From the NCBI GenBank assembly GCA_012934845.2, contig WNNJ02001629.1, positions 33,618-97,617 of the forward strand: a DNA stretch of 64,000 nucleotides. The letters are read 5' to 3'. Numbering within the stretch: the stretch's first letter is position 1; each line of letters opens with the position of its first letter. This document shows positions 10,780 to 21,801 of the stretch, piece by piece. The notes beneath the pieces were generated by a model that did not search any database, was not told the origin of the DNA, and was given only the letters and a program-made list of their open reading frames with translations. The translations under genes and the position numbers were made by a program. The DNA comes from Pomphorhynchus laevis. Its lineage: Eukaryota > Acanthocephala > Palaeacanthocephala > Echinorhynchida > Pomphorhynchidae.

Positions 10780-11960
10780 ATGCTAATTTTAAACCTAACG
10801 AGCATACCAAGTATAATATGAACGCTTAACAATTTAAAGCCATCACATAGTTGAGAAATAATCAGAGTATAATCGTTTACCTAGTAGACAAAGGTAATAA
10901 AACTGTTATTTGGCCGACTATTGATTACATAAAGTAAGGTGAACGAAAACTATCTGACGGTGCATATCAATGTAAGAAATGTCCGATTACATTAAAATCG
11001 TAAATGAGGTTCACAAAGTGATTTACAAAATGATCAGTAATGACGAGGAAAGAGAAAAACCTCTGGTGAAAGATCCAATTCCTGGTTATATGTATTAGCT
11101 TCCTAAAATTCACAAAGCCATCACCCCATGTCAAGGACGTCCTATTATTAAGAGTTGCGGTACGGTAACTGAGAAGTTAGCACGATATCTATCTGAAAAG
11201 CAATTTCCCTGTTACGGTCAGTCTGTCATTTATCGATAGTACATATAGGTTAATTCGCAAGTTTGGGGAAATAAAACCCGGACTCAACAATCGTTATTGT
11301 ATAATCGTTATTTACCGCAATAATTACGGATAACGGTATTAAAGCGATCAAGCATATAATGCAAACTGCAGGAATCGATTAATCGGAAATACAACTTACA
11401 TGCTCATTATTAAAAATCGTCATGGAATCAATACATTTTTATTTAACAACGTTATGTATAGGCAAACGAGATGGGCAGCGATGGGAAGTCCAATCGGTGT
11501 CACATATGCTGGGTTGTATGTTGCGTTCGTTATACAGAATTTCTTGAACGCATGCACTCTCAAACCTTGTTATTGTATAAGATATATTGACGATATCATT
11601 GGATTGTGAAATTATGGTGAGGAATCATTTACGCGTGAATGTTACGTATAGATCAGCTTAATACCTAATTAGAACTTAAGTTTGTTAGTACAAATTATTA
11701 TGGTCTAAAGGTAAACTTTCTTGATGTTAATATTTACAAGGACATGTTTCAGCAATTGCAAACGACAAACTATGGAAAATTTGAAAATACCCGTATATTT
11801 ATACATGCGAAAAATGCGCATCACGCGAGAATAAAAAGAATGGTGATATGGAACGAACTCATTCGAAGCAAAAAAATATGCTCTTTATCGAATGATTTTG
11901 CCGCTGTAGTAGAAGGATTAAAGCATGAGTTTATATGGGTACATTACATATAAACTGAGT
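10780..11960 (+). pseudogene. Second PLE family (PLE-2), RT remains
   Basis: Pieces in several frames match a canonical PLE reverse transcriptase. VYLVDKGNKTV appears near 10880 (the DKG motif), TRWAAMGSPIGVTYAGLY near 11470-11520, RYIDDI at about 11580 and HAKNAHHARIKRMVI near 11805. The last segment matches ANSAHHLRIKRLMI at about 62775, so the two loci carry related elements. Only fragments of frames remain open, so it is an old copy. It is joined at 12001 to a Naiad tail by a palindrome. Confidence 0.7.
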
Positions 11961-12000
11961 TTATATGAGTTTACATATAAACTAAGTATATTACATGAGT

Positions 12001-12050
12001 TTATATTTTATATTATATGGTACATGCATACCATATAATATAAAATATAA
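12001..12050. repeat. Perfect 22-bp palindrome, 6-base spacer
   Basis: Arms 12001-12022 and 12029-12050 are exact reverse complements. The right arm is normal Naiad RT coding sequence (the PYNIKYNT region), so the left arm is a backward copy of it. It sits exactly at the boundary between PLE-2 debris and a Naiad tail. Confidence 0.85.
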
Positions 12051-12625
12051 TACATTAAATAATGAAATTTTAAGAATTGCAACAATATGTAATGATATTG
12101 GCTTTCTTCAAAATCATTTAAATAATTTAATAGACACATATTTTAAACTAGGTTACTATAAAAATAACATTAAGCAGAAAATAGTAAAATATATAAATCA
12201 ACACAATAATATAAAGAATAAATTTAAGCTCTTAAGTGGCAAATTTTTATGGATGGGTAATAAATAATATACTTTGTATTAGAATAAGATACTAGATAGT
12301 TTTATCGGAGGAAATACATCATTAGCATGTATTTGACCCCGCTGTTATGTTGGGTAGAGGAGTTAGGGGCCGAAACCTGATAGCATAGCAGTTCCTCCTG
12401 ATGACCTCTAATTCTTATTCTGATACAACGTCTGTTATTTATTAGTCAATTCATAAAAATGACGTTTATTTTAAATTTCATTTTTTTAACTTGATTTAAA
12501 TTATAGAAAATCTAAAAACAATTTTTTATTTAATTATTTAATTATTAAATTTTGATTTGGCATTATTATGTTTTGTTTATTTTATAATTATATTAAATAC
12601 GTAGACTCAGTTAGCTGATTTAATT
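12029..12625 (+). mobile_element. Naiad 3' end: RT tail, 3' UTR and end motif
   Basis: The last part of the Naiad protein (PYNIKYNT to FLWMGNK) runs to the stop at 12265-12267. Nine bases later a 151-base structured RNA begins (12276-12426). An AT-rich stretch follows, and the family end motif, around ACGTAGACTCAGTTAGCTGA, is at 12599-12618. The same order (stop, structured RNA, AT-rich stretch, end motif) is seen at 22488-22850, and reversed at 55382-56100. Confidence 0.78.
12276..12426 (+). ncRNA. Candidate pseudoknotted RNA in Naiad 3' UTR (copy 1)
   Basis: This is the same fold as at 22497-22647. The outer helix pairs 12276-12289 with 12413-12426. Here the closing inner helix is a full GGAGGAA with TTCCTCC. 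One half of the GGCCCC helix carries a change (GACCCC), and the second pseudoknot helix contains a G-T wobble. Confidence 0.55.
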
Positions 12626-13240
12626 TCATGTCAAGGCTACATGAAGGTCCAAGTAGAGCGTCATAAAAGGTCCAAGTGGATGTCTGTAGAATGGAGAGAT
12701 TTGTTGTCTTAGCAATAAAATCAAACGTGGAAGACAAAGGATAATCGACTATAATATAATCGACTATATTTTATTCGATTATCACCCTGCATTGTAAAAT
12801 TTGCAGAGCGAAATTACTTAAATTATGCTTTATCAGCTTGGATGACTACGTCTGTCTTTCATCTAAAACTTAAAGTCGTCTTTCACAAATGCTTAAATAT
12901 CAAAACTATGCTAAACAGAAGAATAGGTTATGACATTCAATTAGGAACGAGGGCATATGGGGACAAACGTTATAAGTGTTGCAAACAAATCCTTGAAAGT
13001 GCTAGTTTAAAAAGTTGATATACCTGTGATGACTATAATTAGGTGATTCATACCTAAATTTTGATGACTATTTTTATTCTACACACTACTTTAATCCTAT
13101 ATATACGCCGACAGCAGTAAGCTCCATTTCAGTATTGGTGGACCTAATCAGAAACTGATCCAATACTTACGTTTCACGTTTCGGTCCTTATAATGTTGGC
13201 TGACCATCACTCGACTTGTCTGCTTTATCGGCATTTTGCA

Positions 13241-13347
13241 ATGTAAGACGAAAGACTTTCGTCTTACATTTTGCAAATTAAGAACAAACTTGAAAATTGC
13301 AAATTGCAAATTGGTTCTATCTTCAATTTCAAATTGAAGATAGAACC
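13241..13347. repeat. Two adjacent palindromes with 1-base spacers
   Basis: 13241-13254 and 13256-13269 are perfect 14-bp inverted arms around one base. 13313-13329 and 13331-13347 are perfect 17-bp arms around one base. Such arms with a single-base centre cannot form a normal RNA loop and look like snap-back copying events. Confidence 0.88.
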
Positions 13348-13825
13348 TTACCCTACAAACGTAGATTTAATTTAAAATCAGAAATGATTTCAATTAAATT
13401 AGTGATGTTCTTCTTAACAAATAAGATTGGCATACTCTCCTTACTATGTGTACTAGTCGTTGCAATTTCATTTTCGAGTATGTAATGTTGGATTAAATCG
13501 AAGGCTTGGCAATGGGCAACCTTCTTGCTCATGTATTGTCAAGCTATACGAGAGGAATTGGAAAATCCTTTTGTCAATAGTATTGATGGAGTTGTTAGGT
13601 GTCTTCGTTATCTTGACAACCTATTTTTGATTGCTCAGAGTGGTGTTACACAAGATTTCCTTTCACATATGCTAAATTCTGTAGATTCTCGAATTCAGTG
13701 GTACATTTCTTTAAAATCTGGCATGGGCATACCTTTTCTCGGTGTCTTGGTTAAGCGGGTTGATTCTTATGTAATTCAAACATGTGTCTATCAAAAAAAA
13801 TACAAGGATATATATAAGTTTTTAT

Positions 13826-13915
13826 TGAAGCAGAGTTTATATATATTAATAAGTATTAATTGAAGCAGATATATATATATAATAAGTATTAATTGAAGCA
13901 AATATATAGATATTG
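13826..13915. repeat. Tandem repeat, about 33 bp x 3
   Basis: Three imperfect units containing AGTATTAATTGAAGCA followed by AT-rich sequence lie at the end of the PLE-3 RT piece. No function is apparent. Confidence 0.6.
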
Positions 13916-13954
13916 TAAAAGTATCTTATTAACACCAATCAACAAAAAGTTTTA

Positions 13955-13998
13955 ATATTCGAACGTTTCGGTTCTTAAACCTTCATCAGCATTGTAAA
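13955..13998 (-). ncRNA. Hammerhead-type ribozyme motif
   Basis: On the minus strand the core reads CTGATGA, one extra A, stem II GGTT paired with AACC, then GAAAC and GTT. PLEs are known to carry minimal hammerheads with a one-pair stem III closing a palindromic ACGT. Stem I is weak here (one G-C and one wobble pair before a mismatch), so this copy may be degenerate. Confidence 0.5.
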
Positions 13999-14879
13999 TA
14001 GTTATTAGTTAGAAATAAATAGTTATCATTGTAAATAGTTATTACTTATTATTTTTGAAAGAGAAATATCTATTGCACATAGTTTGATAAAAATTGGTTT
14101 TCTGTTTTGGGCTCATTAAGAAGGCTAAGTATAAATCTTTAAAGGAGAAAAATAATCTTTGGTCTTGAAAATATGGATACCTTTTCTTCGAAATAAGTGG
14201 AATTCAGTATTTTCAAAGTTCATCAATGACATAAAAATAGTAGTGCTGACAAAGTGTACATTTTTACATAAAATTGCCTTCACAACTTATTTAAACGAAA
14301 ACCGTATTTTAACAATAATGCTTATAAGATACCATGTAAAGAATGTTTTGGTCAAACCTGTTGTCAAAGTTTGGTTAAAAGTTTTAAAAAACATAATTAT
14401 AATGTGCAGCACGAGACCACTTCTCGTGCTGTTGCACAGCGTTTTGTGAGTTTGAGTCATTTCATTGATATCAAAAATTTATCTATTTTAGCAGCTGAAA
14501 GTAACTTGTTTCTCACATTAATTATGAAGCGTAAAAGATCCTAATTTAATGCTTCTTTTGTTTTGGATTTTTTCGTTTAATTTATTTATTCATTTGTTTC
14601 TTTTTTGTTTGATTCAAAATGTGTGTTGTTCAATTTTATGTTATATTTCGGTATTTTCTTTTCAATTGGAAATGCGGGGCACATCAATTCTTGTAATTTT
14701 GGATAAATGCCAACTATCAAAATTTTGTAATCATTTATTATTTTAATCCTGATGATATCAGAAGCTATCATAATATTGAACTGGTAGATATGGGGTAATT
14801 TTTTCTTCTTCGTTCCTTTTAAGCTATCTAATAAATTAAATAACGAAAATTTTAATTTATTATTTATTATTTAACATTA

Positions 14880-15440
14880 TTTTATTACAAATAATAACGA
14901 AATTTTAAGAATTAATATAATATTAATTACTGGCTTTCTTCAAAATCATTTAAATAATTTAATAGATACATATTAAATTAACATTAACTAAAACTACTTT
15001 GAATTTAAATCGTTAAGATGACATATTTAAATTTACAAGAAACATATTTTTGCATGAGCATTCATGCATACCATATAATATAAAATATAATACATTAAAT
15101 AATGAAATTTTAAGAATTGCAACAATATGTAATGATATCGGCTTTCTTCAAAATCATTTAAATAATTTAATAGATACATATTTTAAACTAGGTTACTATA
15201 AAAATAACATCAAGCAGAATATATTTTATATAATTAACATTAAATAAAACTACTATTAATTTAAATCGTTAAGATGACATATTTAAATTTACAAGAAACA
15301 TATTTTTGCATGAGCATTCATGCAGACCATATAATATAAAATATAATACATTAAATAATCATTAATAGATACATATTTTAAACTAGGTTACTATAAAAAT
15401 ATCATCAAACAGAAAATAGTAAAATATATAAATCAACAAA
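14880..15440 (+). pseudogene. Three partial Naiad RT tails in tandem
   Basis: Fragments of the same tail (RNIFLHEHSCIPYNIKYN to YYKNNIKQ) appear at about 14895-14995, 15010-15230 and 15250-15440, each truncated differently. The 15050-15247 piece stays open for 65 codons. This is a local array of partial copies. Confidence 0.72.
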
Positions 15441-15444
15441 ATAT

Positions 15445-16980
15445 TATTAAAATGATGTGTTCCTTAAATATATTAATATTTAATGGGTTTCTCAGAACCC
15501 ATTAAATCCTAATCCATTAAAACCCATTAGTCCTGTAATAATTAATACACAAAGTGTTGATTACCCCAAATAGCAGCTTGAAAATACAGGAAATTGAAAA
15601 CGTGAAACTGAGAAGAATAAATTTTCTATTAACTTGCACATTAAAGAAAATCCAAATAGAGCTATAAAGTAATTGTATACAGTAAATGCTAACGCATTAA
15701 TAATATACAAAAGACATCACGAAATATCACAACGAAAACAGATTTTTTCAAAATTGTAGGATTGGTGTAAAAGTGTCTAAAATGAGAGCAAAAACAGCTT
15801 AAAATGTCACCCCAATTCCTACATTTTCAATTACTTTATACTTTTATTTTCAATTATTTATGTGTTAAAGTTTAAGAAAAGTCCCAAAATGTTATGACAT
15901 TCGTTGTGCATAAGAATTCAAATATCGTAATTGTTAGATACGATATCTAAAGATCATCAAATTTGGCTTTTGTCAAATCAGCTAAAAGTCTAACTTTTAG
16001 TCTTTATAAATAAACTTTTAAAAAGAAATAAAGTTATAAATAAACTTTTAACTTTATAAATAAACTTTTATGAAGAAACAAATAAAACATGATTTTAATT
16101 TCTTTCCAGTAACCTTAAATGTTTACCTTAAATATTTACAGTCAACAAAATACCAGGATTTAATTTTTTATTTATCGTTAACCACTAAAATGATACGCTC
16201 AAGAAAACGATACAACCACGTCAAAGCAAACCTAATTTCGTACCTGTATAATTCAGGTTATGTATAGATTTTCATACTAATATCAAGTAGTTTCGAGTTC
16301 TGACGGATGACAATGAGTGTATATTTCACTGCCTCAATCGCTATTAATATGTTAAATTTTTCAGTCCGTAAACTTTTTTAGAAACTCGTCATAAAATATG
16401 TTTCATTCGTAGCTCTCTTCACTTTTAGTCGTAGGAAATTAAACTGCAGAACATTAATTAATAAACCTCAAAATGTGACATTTGGATTTTAAATTAATTA
16501 AATTTATTGAATTAATTAATTAATTATTAATTAAATTTATTAATTTTAAATTTGGATTTAAATTTTAGCTTAATTTAATGGATGTAATAAATGGTATTTT
16601 AAAGTAAAACGTTGATTTTCTTAAAGTAAAACGTTTACAGCTTCATGTAAATTTAACAGCATATGAATCAAAATAAACTCAAAGGTTAATCAAAATAAAC
16701 TCAATTATTTACTTCCGAATTTATTTTTATTCAAACAAAATTGTAAAATTTGTAATTTCGTACATTGCAAATCCTTTGAATGGCACAAATTAAAATTCTA
16801 ATTTTAGAAATAAAATTTTTCTAAATTTAAATTGAAAATAAAGTTTTTAAATTGTAAATAAAATATTTAACTTGAAAACGCTTTTTTCAGTCTAATTTTT
16901 TATAATATTTTTTCATTTTTGAAAAAACTTTTACTCACATTTATGATTGAGTAAAAGATTTTACTTAGATTTTAGATCTT
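15445..16980. other. AT-rich interval, no recognised gene
   Basis: A small hairpin (AATGGGTT and AACCCATT, 15481-15502) is the only clear structure. An unrecognised open frame at 16070-16267 has the residue bias of AT-rich DNA and is probably not a gene. Confidence 0.5.
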
Positions 16981-16983
16981 AGA

Positions 16984-17030
16984 TTCGACCGCTCACTTAG
17001 ATTTTACTCAAATCTAAGTGAGCGGTCGAA
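16984..17030. repeat. Perfect 21-bp palindrome, 5-base spacer
   Basis: 16984-17004 and 17010-17030 are exact reverse complements. The right arm runs straight into an RT-like frame (from about 17030), so the left arm looks like a backward copy of that frame's upstream edge. Confidence 0.85.
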
Positions 17031-17293
17031 ATTATGACATTGAGCGATTAATTCCAATGGTTTTCTCAACTTCTGAAGAATTGGGTAGTATGTGCGATTA
17101 TTATACCCTCAGAACGATGGAAAAGAAACTAGCGACGAAAAACGGCACGGATTATGAATCTACCGTATTTAATATACGAACGAAAATTAGCTTGATTTGG
17201 CTTGTTAGCTTGTCCAAATGCCTGTGTACTCCCAGCTTTACTTTCGGCCGTTTCTGTCGAAACTCATTGTGTAGATATACAATTTGCGGGTAA
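17012..17293 (+). pseudogene. Possible C-terminal fragment of a retroelement protein
   Basis: The frame contains GRNYDIERLIPMVFSTSEE followed by MEKKLA, ESTVFNIRTKIS. This order (P.VFST..G.., KLAEK, I.NHIRTKISF) resembles the C-terminal end of reverse-transcriptase proteins I recall from cnidarian genomes. No RT core is present upstream. The family is not identified, and the tail of the frame after about 17215 does not match. Confidence 0.35.
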
Positions 17294-17299
17294 TCTATT

Positions 17300-18780
17300 T
17301 ATATGTAAAAACAATGTTTTGTTTTGTAAAAAATAGAGTAATAATTTCTGATTGCTGCACAATCACAACTGTTGCACGTGGATCGCAACTGCTGAACTTG
17401 GATCACAGCTGTTGCTCAATTTTAATCCCACTACTTCGGCACTCTCGTTTCACTAACAATTGATCGTGTAACAAAATAATAACTACAATCACTTCTGATT
17501 GCTTATCAGCGACTTGTTCTGATTGCTTATCAGCGGTTCGTTGTGCTAAGCGGATCAATGCATCATCAACTACATTAAAATGTTTGTTGAATTCTTTAAG
17601 GATTTAAACTCGATTTTTAACTTCTGTAAGTACTTCATCTCAGACAGATTCTTTATGTGATTCGACGTCGGAGGTTGCTCATTGTGACAAATCAGACTCT
17701 TTGTTTCGTGATTTACGAGTTAATGAGGGGTATTCACGTCATATTGTTAGAGGAAACTGTACCACCGAATTATGTGTCCCTAGATATTGAATGTACCATT
17801 TCTGGGTGATTTCTTATATCTAATGTTAACATACCACTAAGCGTTTAGAGGAAGTTATTGCAAGAGTTTCGTTGTAGTTTTTAGACAGCAAAGCAAATAA
17901 AAACATTTCGTAAATTTTAAGGACTAGTGATTATCACCATAAAAAATCTTGTGAAGCAAGCTGATAGCTTTCGTGATACGCGATCAAAAGGTATTGGACG
18001 AATTGCTAACGTACAGTTTGAGCGAAAACGTACATTCGCAAGCATTGTCAGCAGAGAGATAGCTCTTTCTGTACTGGCTACTTCAAATATTAATAAAAAT
18101 ATTGCACCTATAAAATACCTTCGAGAGCAAGACTGTCACGATAAGATAGATACCAATGTTTTGATAAGAGTATTCCAGAATCAGTGAATGAGTTGGTGTC
18201 TGTCAAGAATTTGTTTGACAGTGATGAAGTTGTGCTAAACCATGAAACACGTATTGCACAGCGTCGTCGTACAGCTTAGCGTCAAAAATCGCCACTGTAC
18301 TGAGTTAAGCAAGAAGCATACAGCGAATCCTAGGAGCATTACTTAATTTGAGGTAGTAGGGTACTAAAGGCCCATCACAGGTAAAATCTAAATGTGAAGA
18401 CAGCAGATACGACAGTTCCTAACGAGAGTAAATGACAATCAAATAGATCTCACACTAAGAGGACCAGAAAATCTAACACTTTTGAGACTTTTGCTTCATA
18501 ATGTGGAAGGCCTTTAATGTATTTTATGAGGTGCTTTTACGGAAATGAAGGCATATCCATAACCTAAAATCGACATTTTTATTTTCAATTTTATAATTAA
18601 ATTATGTTCGTAACTCAGTTAGCTGATTTGATTTATTCATATATCAACTATTTTGACTGTTCTGTTCTACATTTTCTCAATGCGCTTATTTGCCAATTTG
18701 TTTTTCTTTTTGCATATTTGAGCCAAGCCAAAAATTAAAAAGCAGTGAATTTTATTTAAATTATAAAAATAATAAAAACG
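17300..18780. other. Interval with an unrecognised ORF and short repeats
   Basis: A short direct repeat (TTCTGATTGCTTATCAGCG) occurs twice at about 17490-17545. The frame 17927-18187 (86 codons) has a plausible residue mix but no motif I recognise. A Naiad-type end motif is at about 18608-18630 (ACTCAGTTAGCTGATTTGA). Confidence 0.4.
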
Positions 18781-19153
18781 AATTATGGAAAGTTGAATAT
18801 AAGATAAAGAGAAAAGCTAAAAATTAACTTAAGATAGGACGAGATGTTTGAAAAGTTTGGAGATGTTTGGGACGTTGGATATAGAACGATGTGAAAATGG
18901 AGTACTGGGATCGAGATATTATTTATTAAGTATAGGACAAACGATTGCGGATTTCCATTAAGAATGGAAAGAGTTACTTGAATGGAAGTATTAAATAAGA
19001 TGGCGAGGAAAGGGCAATAATAAGACAGATTAGCTAAAGAGGATAAGTTAGAATTGACTCTAGCTAGGAGTACGAGTTATTCACGCGTAGGAGAGTAGAT
19101 CAAAACTTTTTTAATAAATACAGATAGAAATTGAAATTACAAACAATAAAAAA

Positions 19154-19325
19154 TTAACACTTAATTTGGTAGTCAACGTCTTCCATGCGCGTAGCGTCGC
19201 TCTAGTCTGCTGGGACGGCCGCGGTGTCGCTCTTTCTGTCCATAAGTTCATCCGCATCGTCCTCAATCCCGAGCCCGAGCTTAATCAAGCGATTTCGCCA
19301 AATCCGGATTACACGGGTCTCACAT
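19154..19325 (-). pseudogene. HSP90 C-terminal fragment (copy A)
   Basis: On the minus strand the frame reads RIWRNRLIKLGLGIEDDADE, then an acidic and alanine-rich tail, an in-frame TAG, then SDATRMEDVD, YQIKC and a stop. IKLGLGI followed by acidic residues and an RMEEVD ending is the signature of cytosolic HSP90, the peptide that binds TPR co-chaperones; here the end is MEDVD with five extra residues. Only about 45 codons remain, the tail has a stop, and the patch is far more GC-rich than its surroundings. It looks like a captured 3' fragment of a host HSP90 gene carried inside the duplicated block. Confidence 0.68.
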
Positions 19326-20087
19326 CTTTCGCTTTGTTCGCGTTTGTAGATAGAAGACAGATAGAAGATGGAACAATACAAGAAGAAAAAGAAAGTATGG
19401 TCAAAATATGACGAATGAAGGGTGATACTTATGAAAAGTAAGTAAAAAGAATATGTTTTAGCATCCTGTTCGGAACACGATATTGAAGAGGTGCGAGCGA
19501 GAATAGAGTTTACGATTTTTTAAGAATCTTTGGGTTATAGTAGGAAGACGCAAGTTTACACTGCCAGAAAAACATGGATTGTCAGTAACATTCCATCTAG
19601 TTCATAATATATAATTCAAAAATATACTTTTTTGAATTATTCAGAAATATACTATTTAAATTGTAAATATCCGAACAGCTAACTGATCCTACGTTTTTTA
19701 TATTATTTATAAATTCAAAATAATTCTAAATAAAAATAAAATAATTAAATAAAAAATAATTAAGAGAAACGTCATTAATAATTGGGAGAAACGAGACATA
19801 TCACCGCGATCACTATATTATGCCACGATTACAGTATAAATTACAGACGTGAGTATATCGTTGATAAAATATTATCAATGTTAATACAACGTCCATAGAT
19901 TCTAACAGCAAAATATTTTGGTACACTTATATTACCAAAAGTAGCAGCCTCCGTTAAGAGATCTGATTTATTAAAGCTACATTATCTGTTATGATAAATA
20001 ACTCAGAAAGTATTAAATTAATAATGACATGGATTAATATAGTGAGAAATAAAATACGGATATATAAAAAATAAATTAGGTAAATAC

Positions 20088-20568
20088 TTACAAGAAGGCG
20101 AGGAAACAGGAATATTTATTTGATTAGAAAAATCCAATATTTCGACGGCACAACGGCACGTCATCTTCAGGGTTGTAAGAATTTTTTATAATCAAGACAA
20201 TTTTAACTAATTTTAGTTAGATCACTTATAAATTTTCAACGTTAAAACAAAAGTCTTTGTTTTACGTTATAACAAAAGTCTATAGACAAAACGTGAAACT
20301 TTTGTATTTGATCAGTAACTGCTGAGTTTTATTAAAAGCGAAATGTAACGATATGATGTTGACATAAAAATACAGACTAGAAGAAAAATGAAATGTAAAA
20401 AATAGTCATCAATCAATTGTAAAAATGACTGCACAGGTATATAAAATTGAAATATAATTCGTATCGATGACAATTTAAATTGCAATGCATTTGCTAAGAA
20501 GATCATTTTTATTTCGACGGCCGTTGTGCCGTCGAAATATTGGATTTTTCTAATCAAATAAATATTCC
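20088..20568. repeat. Inverted repeat, arms about 60 bp, loop about 370 bp
   Basis: The sequence from AGAAGGCGAGGAAACAGGA (20093) through CCAATATTTCGACGGCACAAC is repeated in reverse complement at 20516-20564. The left arm carries the minus-strand hammerhead-type core; the right arm holds only its 3' half. Opposed end repeats of this type are common in PLE insertions. The duplicate is at 41277-41757. Confidence 0.75.
20126..20176 (-). ncRNA. Hammerhead-type ribozyme motif
   Basis: Minus-strand core: CTGAAGA (20164-20170), one extra T, stem II GACG paired with CGTC, GAAA (20140-20143) and then TATT. Stem III would be a single A-T pair around TA. Stem I has two G-C pairs before a mismatch. An identical copy lies at 41315-41365. 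Confidence 0.55.
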
Positions 20569-21203
20569 TGTTTCCTCGCCTTCTTGCAATAATTCGGATT
20601 GGAAACGAATTTTCTCTAGGTAAATACTGAAATTATTAGGAATTTAAATTTTAGGAATTTATTTTAAATTTATATTAATTAAAAGCATTTAATTAATACA
20701 TAAATAAAACATTTGATTTAATTATGATTTTTAATTCTAAAATCTATTTAATTTCAATGTTGCTATTTTGTTTTCTATTTCATCTTATTCTATATTTTGT
20801 TAAAATGGAAAAACAATAAAAAATTTGAACATTTTTTATTAAATTAAAAATTATCTATTTCTTTTTTCTTTTTAGTTTTCACTCCTTTCTTCGTTACTTT
20901 TATTTTAAAAGGATATAACAAAAGAAGTAAAAAATAAGAGGTTTTTGATTTTATGAAGATTAATTAGCACGAGCTATCGAAATATTGTGAATTTTACGAA
21001 TAAAATTATTTTCACGGTTTTCTTCGTTACTATAAATTTACAAAACTATGATGAGTGAAAATTAATGTTATTGATTTTCTGAACTTGATTTCGGAATATT
21101 ATTAACATTTACTAAAGATGATTTTGAAACAAACATATTTTTTCTCCTTTCATCGTTCTTATGTATTCACCAAATTGGAGCTGGATCAAATAAAAGAGGT
21201 AAT

Positions 21204-21250
21204 TATTTTTGATATTTCGCTAACTACTTTTAGCATCTTCAGAAAATTAC
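21204..21250 (-). ncRNA. Hammerhead-type ribozyme, best-formed copy
   Basis: Minus-strand order: stem I strand TTTT, CTGAAGA (21236-21242), one extra T, stem II GCTAA, loop AAGTAG, TTAGC, GAAA, TA, TC, then AAAA closing stem I. Stem II has five pairs; stem I has four A-T pairs that extend past one mismatch. All conserved core bases are present. The likely cleavage base is the C of ATC. Minimal hammerheads of this form are established parts of PLEs. The duplicate is at 42393-42439. Confidence 0.65.
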
Positions 21251-21291
21251 AATGTTTTTTCATGTACATTATTATATAAAAAAGTTCAAAG

Positions 21292-21501
21292 TTAATTTCG
21301 ATAGCACGAGCTATCGAAATTATAATAAAAAATTTCTGGAGTCGAATACAAAACAAGACGCGAAATAAACATCAAAAAACGCATCACGGACATGTTTTCT
21401 TTAATGGAATCGCTTGACCTTCGGAGTTTGCTTTCGTTGACCTGTTTATGTGCTAGGTCCTGAATCCCTAAGTCAAAATCAGCTGGAAAGATTTTAAGCA
21501 A
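21292..21501 (-). other. Unrecognised 69-codon frame
   Basis: The minus-strand frame MLKIFPADFDLGIQDL and its continuation have a more protein-like residue mix than their AT-rich surroundings, and an identical copy exists at 42481-42690. A 11-bp palindrome (AATTTCGATAG with CTATCGAAATT) lies at its 3' end. It could be a captured host exon. I do not recognise it. Confidence 0.25.
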
Positions 21502-21801
21502 ATCTAACTCGCAGAAAGAGGTTATAAAAGATTGTAAGATAATCGAAATTAATACTGGTATAAAACACTATTTCAGTATTAATTCTACAAAAGAATATTA
21601 GAACAGACAAAAAGATTAAATTTTCAAAATATAAATACATGCGATTTTATTACGCTTTATACAAATCTGGATTTAGTAGATATTAAAGAAGCGTTAGTAA
21701 AATTAATTAATCTTATATTCGGAAAAAGATATACATATATATGTTATAATAACTATAACGCCTATCTAACAAAAATTAAACCATCAAGTAAATATAAATA
21801 T

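Larger units (their letters stand above)
13490..14550 (+). pseudogene. Third PLE family (PLE-3): RT palm and C-terminal GIY-YIG
   Basis: The RT palm is visible at 13500-13815: EGLAMGNLLAHVLS, then GVVRCLRYLDNLFLIA (the usual RYVDD box reads YLDN here), then MGIPFLGVLV and a VYQKKY strand. After a ribozyme-like stretch (13955-13998, other strand), a nuclease tail follows at about 14200-14545 with AYKIPCKECF, HNYNVQH, TSRAVAQRF and ILAAESN, matching the C-terminal GIY-YIG of canonical PLEs. The nuclease after the RT is the opposite order to Naiad. Several frame breaks make it non-functional. Confidence 0.68.
18780..21643 (+). repeat. Segmental duplication block 1, copy A
   Basis: This block matches 39945-42827 in the same orientation, with a constant offset of 21189 over most of its length. 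The last 2.5 kb (from about 19060) is nearly identical between copies apart from scattered substitutions and a 16-base indel near 19326. The first 300 bases are more diverged. It contains an HSP90 tail pseudogene, two hammerhead-type motifs, long inverted repeats and the first bases of a Naiad RT fragment, where the two copies part company. Confidence 0.88.

Noticed and set aside
16070-16267. A 65-codon open frame
   Set aside because: Residue use is what AT-rich DNA gives by chance and no motif or splice context supports it.
20312-20557. An 81-codon minus-strand frame, identical in both duplicated blocks
   Set aside because: It is identical only because the block is duplicated. It runs across the inverted repeat and reads as AT-biased noise.
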